Positions 35,101 to 47,100 of a stretch of DNA of 64,000 bases are shown here, in pieces. The position numbers and the translations under genes were made by a program. Position 1 is the stretch's first letter; every line of letters starts with the position of its first letter. Below the pieces are notes generated by a model that ran no database searches, was not told the origin of the DNA, and saw only the letters and a program-made list of their open reading frames with translations. Source of the stretch: Bactrocera neohumeralis (Eukaryota; Arthropoda; Insecta; Diptera; Tephritidae); contig NC_065923.1 of the NCBI RefSeq assembly GCF_024586455.1, positions 47,314,264 to 47,378,263 on the forward strand, written 5' to 3'.

Positions 35101-38100
35101 CCATTGGAATGTCTGCAAAGCAAGTTACATATTTATATAAATATATATATGTAAGTACTAGAGAGAGATAGAAAATTTTTTGGCACTCACCTCGATGTTC
35201 GGTGTCCATTCTGCATGAGTATGCGACTCGCTTGCGGACTATTACTGGCCAGCGGCATTTGATTCGCACTCTCCAAATAGCCTTGGAACTTCTTCAAATC
35301 CATGCGTAACTTTTCCATTTTGTGCTCGGACTCATTCAGCTGTCCTTCGACTGTCATCGGATTGCCCAACGATGAGTTCGACTCATAGACCATCTTCATT
35401 TTCATGAGACCATCACGTGTGGCCACCTCTTGATTGAGTTTATGCTGCAGTTCGGCAATTTTAGCTTGTAGCTTCTTGCGCCGTTGACTCGGTGGTAAAT
35501 CGCTGAAATCTTCCTTTTGGCCGTCCGCCGTTAGGGAGTTCTATGTGCGGAGGAAATAAGGTGAACGGTAAAGAAAAATTACATAGGGTTGATAAAATGG
35601 TGGGCAATGCGTACATACAGACATACTATAGCTATTTCAGCCACATAACGAGGTGATAAGTGCGTAAGTGGCGTTTTAATAGGTACAATATACAATATAA
35701 CTGGTGTTTTAAACAGAAAAAGCATGAGAAAAATACGAACGAACACTAAACAATGGTGTACAAACGAAACGAGACAAATAAATAAAAACGGCTCTTCTCT
35801 TGGACATCATTCGGTGGTGTTGGTTATGATGTTGGTATGAGGTGGTCATTGGTTTTTGGTTTAATAAATAAAAACAATGTGAAATTATTTCAAGAAAACA
35901 CGTTTAAAGAAAAAAAAATTTCGAATTTTTTTCGAAAAATTGTTTTCTCCAACATTAGTTCTGTCTAATTAAAAAAAAAAAAAAACAAAAACACATCAAA
36001 AGCATATTTTCATAAAAACAATTCAAACGCTTTTTCTATAAAGAGAAAGAACGCTCAAAAATTCTTTCTCCAGAAGTTAATATACATACATATGTATGTA
36101 CATACATACATAAAAATAAATAATAAAATTGAAAAAAAAAAAATATTTAAAGAACATTTTCTTCAAAATCATTTTTATACTGTAAAATATATTTTATATT
36201 TTTTACGAATTTTGAAAAAAATGTTCACCTAATTTTGTTATCAATTTTATTTCTCTACTATATAACTACCAAAAACAAAAAACCAAAAAAAATAGAAAAA
36301 ATAAGTTACAACCATTTCTCTCAACATAAAACAATTTCAAAATTATTTTGAGATACAAATAACATTGTATAAATACAGGTAAATATAAAAATTGTCTTTA
36401 CTTTGAAATTTTTTTATGCTATAATTGTTTTAATACAATTTATGTTTTTGAATTTTCAATATTTAAAAATTTTAAAAAAATAACTAAAAACCATTTCTCT
36501 AAAAATAAAAAAAATAAATACATAAACCCTTTTCAGAAGTAAATTATGAAAAAAATTAATTATTAAAAAAAAAACAAATTATAAAAAAAACTTAAATTAG
36601 AACAATGTTTTGTTCAAAACAATTTTTTTACTCTGAAATCAAAAAAAAAAATGTACTCTACAACTTTTACTCTAAATTCTATAAAAAAATAAAAAAATAT
36701 TATTAAAAAAAATATTTAAAAAAATATTTTAAAAAAATATTTAAAAAATATTTAAAAAAAATTAAAAAAAATTTAAAAAAATTTAAAAAAATAAAAAACG
36801 AATACAAAAAACAAAAATAATTATAAAAAACGCTTTTTTCACAAAAAATTTTATTCTAAAATTAAAATTTTTTTAGTGCATATTTTTTTCATTTCTTAAG
36901 AATTTAATATTTTTATAAAAAAAAAAAACAAATTAATCATAAAAAACTTATACAAAAAATAAATTAATTATACAAAAAAATTAAAAAAGACTAAATTTGC
37001 ACAATGTTTTCTTCACACATATTTTTACTCTGAAATTATAAAAATTATTCTAAAAATTTTGCTCTGAATTTTTTTCAATAATTTTCTTTTTGTTTCACTT
37101 TAACTAAAAAAAATTTTTTTTTTCAAAAATATTTCAAAATTATTTCTCTAAAAATAAAAAAACAACAAAAAAATTACAGAAGTTAGTAAAAAAAACTTAT
37201 AAACAAAAAAAAAATAAAATAGAAAAAATTTTTTTCTTTACTCAAAAAATTTTCTTTAAATATTTTTTCCAACAAAATATTATTTATTCAGAAATTATTT
37301 ATAAATAATTTGTTTCAGATTTTTTTTCAAAAATAAAAATTTTTGCTTAAACACATACAAACATTATTTAAAAAAATTACACCTACAGATAATGTATGAG
37401 ATTGTAAATAAATAATGAAAAAAAAAAAACAAATTATAGCAAAAATAAAAATTATTAAAAACTTAAGTTTGAACAATGTTTCCTTCAAAAAAACATTTGA
37501 ACTCTGAAATTAAAAAAAATCTAAATATTATTTTTTTATTTTTATTCATTTTTTTTTTTGCTGCAGATTTGTTTAATTTTTTTTTTTAATTGTCTATAAC
37601 TCAAAAATAATTTTTTTGAAAAAAAAAATCTCAAAACCATTTCTCTAAAAGTCAACAAACAACTAAAGCATTCCATTCCAGAACTTAACATAAAAAACTG
37701 ATATTGAACAAAATAAATTTGAAAAAAAACTTTCTACTTTATCAAAAAAAAATTCTTTAAAATTCGTTTTTCTTTAAATAATTTTTTCAACAAAAATTTA
37801 TTTATTCAGTAATTTTTTTTACTCAAAAAATTTTGCTTCTAAGTTATTTTTCAAAAAAGATTTTTTGACTAAAAAGACGTGCAAAAATTATTTTAAAAAC
37901 AAATTGCGCCTACAGCTATGCTCAAAAAAATTTTGAATTAAAATATATAAAAAAATATGTGCTTTTTTTCTAGAAATAGTGTTAAGAATGCGTGCGTGAG
38001 TCTATAATTCGTATATAAAGCGTTTTGCAAAGAAAAATGGAAAATAAAACGCAAATTGGAAGAAATGGGTGTAAAAGAATAGTGAAAAGCCTGAAAAAAT

Positions 38101-41100
38101 AAGTTTTTCTTTTCGGCCTTGTTAAACTTCGTGCTTTTTAGTGACAGTGTAAGTTTAGATGTGTGTGTGTGTGTGTTAGGTGTTGAAAAGTGTTAAGTGT
38201 GGTTTAATAAAATTACAACAAACGTGATTGTGGCATTAAGAGCAAAAACAGTTACTTAGTTGTAATTAAAGATTTTAGTTTTTTGTTAAAATTATTTCTA
38301 TTTTTTTGCAAAATTAGTTTTTATTAATAAATTTCAACACGCTTAAGAGTAGTAGTGGTAGTGAAGTATTATTGCTAAGTATTTAGTTAATTAGAGTACA
38401 AATAGTGGCAGTAGTTAGAAAAAGCAGCGTAAAATCATTCATACCTTCATGGTGATACAGGCTTCATAAATCTTCTGTGGCTATTGACAGATAATTTTTT
38501 GAAATTGTATCACATTGTTATGCATATATTTGGTTTTTGTTACATTTGTTTAATATTTTCGGTTGTTTCGGTTTCGAATTTTTTGTTTTTGTTTTTCAAA
38601 CAAATTTTCAATAATTTTCGTAAGCGTACGTTGTGTGTGTGGCGGTGGTGGTTTCGATACGCAATGTGGTGTTATGGTGGTTATTTTTTGTTGTAGTTGT
38701 TGTTGTTTGTAGTGTATGTTGTTGTAGTTGATACAAAAGTGAGTGTAAATTCAAAAATTTGTGTTTAGTAAAAAGTAAGAAAATATTAATTTTGGTTTTG
38801 CATAGTAAAAAAGTTGTTTTTTTTTGTTTTTGTTGCATACATAGTTGTACAGACATATAAACGTTTTGCAAGAAACATTTTGACAAAAATAAAATAAAGC
38901 CGCATTCATGGAAGAAGACAACAGTGTCAAAATAATACAAGTGTGTTGAAGAAGAGAGAGGGGAAAGAAAAAATATAACGGTAGATATTATATTGCAATA
39001 TGTTGTTTATAGCTTATTTAATTATTATAAATTGATTGCGATTTAGATTAACTAGGCCTGTACTAAAAACTGTATCAAAGGTTTAGAAGGTGATATTTGC
39101 TTTATCATTAATACTAAGGACTCGTAATTGAAGAAAACATATACCTTAATTACTATTTGAACTGACTTTTATCAATTTTTAATTGGTTGAAATTAAATTG
39201 CAACTAGTACTGATACAACCAGAAACAAACTAGTAGCTGCAGGACCAGTTGGTATTATAATTTATTATCTATTTTTTTTTCTTTGTACGCCATAATTTTC
39301 TTTTTTAATTTTGGTTGAAATGCCTGATATTAAATTGTAACTAGTACTGATTCAACCATATGCAAACTAGTTACTGCAGGACCAGTTGGGATTATAATTT
39401 TGTAAACTTATTTTTTTACGTTGTCACCATATTTTTTTTTTTTTTAATAATTTTTGGTTGAAATAAATTGCAATCAGTACTGCTAAACAAACTAGTTACT
39501 TTAGGTCCAGTTGGAATTATAATTTTGTAAATTTATTTTTTACTTTGTCACCAAAATTTTTTTTATTAAAACAAGAGGCATGAAAAAACGTTACCTACGG
39601 TTGCACCGAAGCTAAAATACCCTACACAAGTATAACATCTCTTACAGGAACTTGATTTTGATCGATCAATTTGTATGGCAGCTATATGTTATAGTGGTCC
39701 GATCTGAACAGTTTCTTCGGAAACTGTAGCACTGCCTTGGGCAATACTCCATGCTAGATATACGTGAAGATATCACGTCAAATACAAAAGTTTTCCATAC
39801 AAGGTCTGGATTTTGGTGGATCAGTTTGGATGGCAGTCATAGGTTATATTCGAATTCTTGGAGAGCAAAGCACGTGTGCAAGGTTTCAGATCGATAACTC
39901 AAAAACTGAGGCACTAGTACGAGCATATACAGACAGACGGACATAGCTAAATCAACTCAGCTCGGCACGGCACCCTATATATTTTATAGGGTCTCCAAAG
40001 TTTCTTTCTGAGACAACAAACTTCGTGGCAAACTTAATGTATCAAGAATAAATAAGAAATAGAATTTATGCATTGAAAAGTAAGGCAAACTTATTTGGTA
40101 TTTTATAAAATTTATAAAATATTTTGTGAGGTTATAAACAATTGTTTTCTCTGGATTTAAGAAAAACTATAAAAAAAAGTAATAATAATAATATTAAAAA
40201 GCCAATTCTAGTCTAATTGCGAAGCTTTAAGCTCTAAAACAGCCAATTATATAATAGATCAAAGCCTCTGAAATATCTTAATTTCTAAAACATAGTCGTT
40301 CATAACATTATATTATAAAATACAATTCCAATATATTTTTTTATAAAACAGTCTTACAAATTTCAGTTACAGCACTTAACTTAAACAAAAACAACAACAA
40401 ACAGTAAAAAAAACAACAAACAGTTTAAAAAACAACACGTAAATATTAAAAAAGCGCCGTCCAACCAAAAAACAACAAATTATTACAAACAAAAAACATT
40501 AAATGAAGGAAGTGTTTTGAAATTTGTTTATGAGTATGGGGATAAGGACGATTTTTGACAGTTGCAACATTGCAAAGTTAGGTGAAATGACAGTCTGCAC
40601 AGAAAGTAAGCATACAGATGAAAGCTTAGCGCGATATGTTGTCGATTTTGATTGTGAATCAACTTATTTAATATCAATTAAATTATTTATTTATTTGAAA
40701 ATCAAAAAAAAATTTATAAATTAAAAAAAATCAAAAAAAATTAAAAAAATTAAAAAAAAATTAAAAAAAAATTAAAAAAAAAATTAAAAAAATTAAAAAA
40801 AAAATTAAAAAAATTAAAAAAAAAATTTAAAAAAAATTAAAAAAAATTATCAATTAAAAAAAAAATTATAAATTCAAAAAAAATTTAAAAACACATTTTT
40901 GATTAAAAGAAAAATAATAATAATGTTTTTAAAAAAATATTATAAAAAAAATTTTGGAAAAAATAATTAAAAATGTAATTTTTTTAATTTTTTGACTGAA
41001 AAAATTAATTTTTTTAACAAAAAATGTATTTCCACAACAGATCGAGCTCACATTTTCAAATTGCAGCTTTGTTTAGTGACAAGTACAAGACTACATTAAA

Positions 41101-44100
41101 CACGTACGCACACATTATGAACGCACTGTACCTACGCACATCGGGTACTTACATTCATTCGTATTCGCAACGCAAATCGTACGATAACACACATTTATGA
41201 TTTGTCCAATTAATTTGCAAGTTAGACGCAAGTTTTCAGTTGCGTTATTTGTTGTTGTAGTGTACATATGAAAATTCGCGAAAGTATACCCAGTAATCCA
41301 ATAGGTAATCAACACAAAAAAGGAAGAAATAGAGACATAAATACATTATGAGATACATAAGTAATGGGAAAGCATAACAACCAAAGCGTTGAGAAACCAA
41401 AAATATGTGAAGCAAAAAGAAAAGAAAAAAGAAGAAGAAAAGTCAGGTGCATAAAATATTACTAAAAGTACAATAGATGGAAATACAAAAAGGAGAGGAG
41501 AGTTTAAGCGTATTTACAAAAAACTAATGATAAATGGGATAAAACCAAGAAAAACATGAAATCCGTTACCAAAAGCGGGTGGAAATAAATGAACTGTGAG
41601 AAATGTAGTTAAAAGGGAAATTATATAATATGACTTGGCGATAGTTTTTCCGCGTTTTCGTCAAATAAAGTGGGTTTTGAAAAATTTTAATTTTTTTTCT
41701 GACTTTATAATTTTATCCTCAAGGAAAAAAAAAATAGTAAGACCTTAGTTTTGGAAAATAAATGAACAAATGAGAGAACTATGGTTTGAGAAGTACTCGA
41801 AAGCTATTTAAGGAGAGATGAGGACGTTTTTAATATTGAGCAGCGTTATCAGCTTTCTTAAGGTTTAGGTGGGGGAACAGTCCTATATACCCCGAGTATA
41901 AAACTGACTAATAGACGGCTAAAATAAGAAAAACGTGCAACCGAAGTTACAATTCCCTTCAAAAATACAAAAATTCCTTACAAGAACTTGATTTTGATTT
42001 GTATCGGCCAGTTTAATGCCAAATTTGGTAAAGATATCTCGTCAAACGAAAAAGTTGTTCATACAAGTAATAGATTCCGATCGTTCAGTTTGTACGGCAG
42101 CTTTATGCTATAGTGGTTCTATCTTAAGGATTTCTTCGGAGATTACATCATTCCCTTAGACAATAACAAATGCCAAATTTTGTGCAGATATCTCTTCAAA
42201 TGAAAAAGTTGTTCATACAAGTACTTGATTCCGATCATTCAATTCGTATGGCAACTATATGCTATAGCTATCTGATCTAGCGAATTTCTTCGTGGAATGC
42301 GTTATGGCCTTAGTCATTAACCCATGGCAAATTTTGTGCAGACATCTCCTCAAATAAAATAGTTGTCCATACAAGTTATAGATTTTGATCAATAAGTTTG
42401 TATGGCAGCTATATGCTATAGTGGTCCGATATCGGCCATCTCGACAAATGAGAAGTTTCTCGGTGAGAAAAAAGAGGGTGCAAAATTTCAGCTCGATATT
42501 TCAAAACTATATACAGACAGACGATATTTATGTATCAATTTTAAGGGTCTCTGTCGTTTTCGTGAAAGTTTCAAACATCGTTGCAAACTTTTATATGGTT
42601 ACTAGGCTCAGGGTATAATTAAAACCTCTCAAATAAAATGTCTTATATCAAATTTATAACTAATTACTAGAGAACAAGTAGATACTCGTTTTGGTTCAAA
42701 ATGCGAATCTCTCATAGACGAAATCTTCGAGGCATATTTAGGATATTTAATGCAGAGTTCCGCATACTCAGAATTTCATATAATATACAATATATGTATA
42801 TAGACCAACTTTATGTGAGCCATTAATTTAAACGAAATTTTAAAACAAAAACACATTCAAAAATGAAAACAAGACAATTATAGGACAAAATTCAACAAAA
42901 AAAAACAGGACAGATTACACACATTGGTCTAGATATAAGAAATTATATACATATACTCAACCTACAATGACTTAGATATCAGCAAAAAAAAAAAAAAACG
43001 CTACCTTCCACAAACCTTCGAACCTCCCTAATAATAAACTAACGCTATTGGCGAGGCATGTCTTTGCAAGAAATTTGCTAGGCCAATTGATTTCGATTAA
43101 AATTAGTCAAACGCTGAACACATTCTAAACATTCAGATTGGAAAAGTGTTCCGAAAATGAGTAACGTGTGCATACAACGCCGCACACTTACCTTATTGCT
43201 ACCGAAGAAGCTGAAGATCGCTGTGCGCTTCTTAACGCCTTTGCTAATGGTGCCCTTGACGGTGAAATGGTTTGAAAGCACACGGGAATCTAGCGGTGAA
43301 TCGGGATTCTGTTTCGACAAATCATCGAAAGGTATGTCGGTTGGTGGTGTGAAGCCCGATTGATATCTGAAAGCGTGAAAAAAAGAATTTAGATAACCAT
43401 TTCTACGATATACGCTTATTTTTAAGGGCAACAGCAAAACAACCTTTCTATGACTTTGAAGGAGTCTTCCTTTTCGTTTATTGACTCGCCCGCTTTGACA
43501 ATGCCCTCCATACACCGTGCAATGATGGGCGCCACCGCTGATTCGACCTCTGCTGTGCCAATGATGAATTCACGTATGCCGCCTGTGCGCTTCTCATCCA
43601 GCTCCTGTAGGCGATTGAAGACCTGTGGCACGTAAATTAGTTTTTAGGTTATATTTTTTTTGAAAATGCTTTAACGATTTAACGACATACCGTTGGCAAT
43701 GCGACACCGTAGTGTTGCCTTTGTAAATTGTTTGTCTTCTGCAGTTGATTGGCATATTCGTTTTTCGCATCGTCCGATTGTTGTATTTTCGCTGTCATTA
43801 TATTCTTATAGCGTTCCACTTCGGCTCGACTCAAATTCAGATCCATATCGGCTTTCTTGTGATTCTCCACGGCTTTTTCCGACTCGCGGAAAGCCTTCTC
43901 GTAGTTGCGTTTGGCACGATCGAGTGCGCCCAACTGTGCGGTGAGGGTCTGTTGTAGGGATGTGCCTTCATTGAGACATCGCTGTGAATGCATAAGTTTG
44001 AAAATTATATTCCTTTATTCAAAATATTATTTTTCGTAGCATAACGCTTACCTTTCGTTCATCTCGTAACGCTTTGGAGAGCACTTGTATGCCTTGCACG

Positions 44101-47100
44101 ATGCGTTGCTCCAGTGATTCGGCGACTACTTCGCGCTGGCCCGCTAAGTCGTTGATTTCTTTCAGCACATTGCGAAAAGCTTGGCAGGATGAAAATCTGT
44201 TGGAGAAAAAAAAATTAAAATTATAAATTAAATGTATAAATATAAAGAAAATCGATATAAAAATTAAGTTATGAAAATATATAATTTGGTGTTAAGGGTT
44301 ACTAAGTGGGCTTTAAAATTTCAAAAAATAAAATCATTATTTTTATTTTATTTTTTCTTGAAATGCTATGGTATGCCTATAATATTTTCCGAGTTTTAAG
44401 GGGGTAGTAAGGTATTTTAATTTTTTTTTTTATATTAATGTACAATTAAGATGAAAAAGGTGAAAAATCATTAAAAAATAAAAAACTCGGCAGCGTTACC
44501 TCAGGATACTTATCAACTAATCAAATCAATTTGGTTTTTTTAATTTCAGATGATCCAGTCATGAGTTATGCGGTTCAAATCAATTTTTTTTTGGAACGTC
44601 TGCGAAGATTCTCTGTCACCGGCTCATTTTTTAATATTTTTCTATGAAACTTTCACAGAATATTCTTTAAATATCATATAATTATGCTATAATTATACAA
44701 ATAAATAAATATTGATTGTATCTTTAAAAAAAATTATTGAAAATATGTTTTTTTTTCGCTCGAATTAACCTTACCACCCCCTTAAGGCAATCGCAGGAGA
44801 TAGAATTTCAAACTAGACCGGTCGGCTACTTCAATATTTGATCGTGTTTTCCCGAAGCATCGCTTCAAAGTCGGTTTTCTCAGAAACTAGTGATTTATTG
44901 AAATTTTTTTTTCTAAGTTTTAATGAATAATTTTCGTAATTTTAGGTCAAACAATCGCCCAACTGTGCTCGCTATTCGTCGAATTGTTAAACATTTCGAG
45001 CGTTCTCAAGAATTGGGACTGTCTCAAACAACAAACTGGCGGATTTTGAGAGAGGATTTGGGCTTGCATCCGTATAGCCATTGGACTACTGTAAACGTCG
45101 TGAATTTGCCTTGGAACAATTTGATAGCAATAACGATTTTTTTTAAGAAAATCATCTGCTCCCTGAGTGGTGCGGTAAATAAACAAAACTGTTGATTCTG
45201 GTGCGAAGAAAATCCACAAATTATTCATGAACAACGATTACATTCACCTAAAATGACAGTTTGGTGTGGTTTTTGGTCGATACTTTTTTCAAAATGAAGC
45301 TGGTGACACTGGTCACTGTCAATGGAGAGCGGTATAGATGGATGATAACCAACTTTTTACGGCCGCAATTGGAAGAAGTTGATCTTGAGAATATCCGGTT
45401 CCAACAAGACAGGAAACACAGTATGTGCAACAACCGAATTATTGCGAGAAAAGTTTGAAGATCGATTTTTTCAAGAAATTGTGACATTGAATGACCTCCA
45501 GGAAGTTGTGATTTAACACCATTAGATAACTGCTTGTGGTGTAATTTGATGTCATTGGTTTTTAGCAATAAATCAGACTTTAAGCTTTAATTAAGTCAAT
45601 ACATGAATAGCAGATTCAGTGAAAAAAGTACTTGAAAATTGGGTTCATCGAATTCGTTCCTGCAAAGTTGTTGCGGCCATTTGAACCGATTGTATTTCAC
45701 ATTAAAAGAAAAACTTTTGAATTTCCTTAACAATTAGTGTGTTTTTGTTTTTTTTAATAAGTCTTATCACTCTTATTGGAAAACCCTGTACTAGTTCGAC
45801 TGCCTTCAAATATTACTATTGCAATAACTCATGTCAAACTTTTGAAAAGCACTGTATGCTGTTTGAGAAAATTTACTCGCTACTCGTCACTTATGCGCGC
45901 ACATTATGCGTGTGTTGAGTATGCCATAAAAAGGCCAGAGAGTGTGGATAATGTTTTCAATTTTTACGGCTGGAACAAAGCGCATGTCAGTGAGCAGCGA
46001 GAGTGTAAACAAAGAGCGCGAGAGCATTTATTGTGGAACGTAAGTTTGCACAACAGCATTGCCACTGGCAATTTAAAAGGCAATCTTTAAATAAATACAT
46101 ATCTACATACAGTTGAACTCCACTAACTCGAATCACGATAATTCACAAAAAAAAACTACAATTTAGCGAGACTTCGAGTTATGGAAGGAAATTTATATGA
46201 AATTTGACTTTTATTGGCAATTCAAGAGTTCGAGTTATGGAGACCTTCGAGTTATGGAACTGTATGTAATATGGAATATAATTTATTTATTCTTAGTAAC
46301 GAAACAAATATAAAAGAAGCAAGAAAAAACATAGACTTTGGTTGCACGGAAGCTAGAATATACATATCCATAATTAAATGAGTCTCCATTCAAGAACTTG
46401 ATTAGGATTGATCAGTTTTTATGGTAGCTATATGCTAGAGTGGACCGATATTAACAATTTCTGGACAAAATCTTGATAGCCTGGTGTCTTCTTTTTCGGT
46501 TTCTGGTGATTGGCTGTTCATCTTATCAACTTTTTAAGGATTAATGACACCGATTATGATATTTTAAGAATAAACAAGTTTGCTTTTTAACTAATTAACA
46601 CAATTAAAATTAAGTTTTTAATTTTTAAATTAAAATTTTTAAATTAATTTTTATTGTAAAGGCCGAAGATTATTTATTTATGTTCCAAAATTATATGTCG
46701 TATGACAGAAGCAGAAAACAATTTTACTTAATTTTGGTTTAAAAATGAAATAAAGGGAAATAATGGGCATCTAAATTAATTTTGAAGCTATTTGAACTTG
46801 ATTACAACAAAATTTTGTGGTATCACAAAAATTTTTAACATAGTGTTAAGTGGTTAAGAGTGTGTGTCCCAGCTTAGCAAAGTTTTCAGCTTTCAAAAAT
46901 GCTCTATCCAATTCACGGTAGGCCGTCGGATCAGTTCATCTCCGATTAAGGCTCGAGGGTGTGCTAATTCTGCTCGAACTATGATTTCTAAGAGATAGTC
47001 GCAACTATTCCTGCTCAGGCTGTGAAGACAAATATAAAGTTCTTATATTTTTGTGGTTTGTTCAGAATAGTGTTTAGTGTCAGGGGTGCGAGTCTTGGCT

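Noticed and set aside
34497..35123. 208-codon minus-strand frame
   Set aside because: Only its first part (to about 34978) is Cip4 exon; the rest is read-through into intron.
38608..38940. 110-codon minus-strand frame with Thr/Phe/Leu runs
   Set aside because: Low-complexity intron sequence with (GTT)n repeats; no splice signals in a useful phase.
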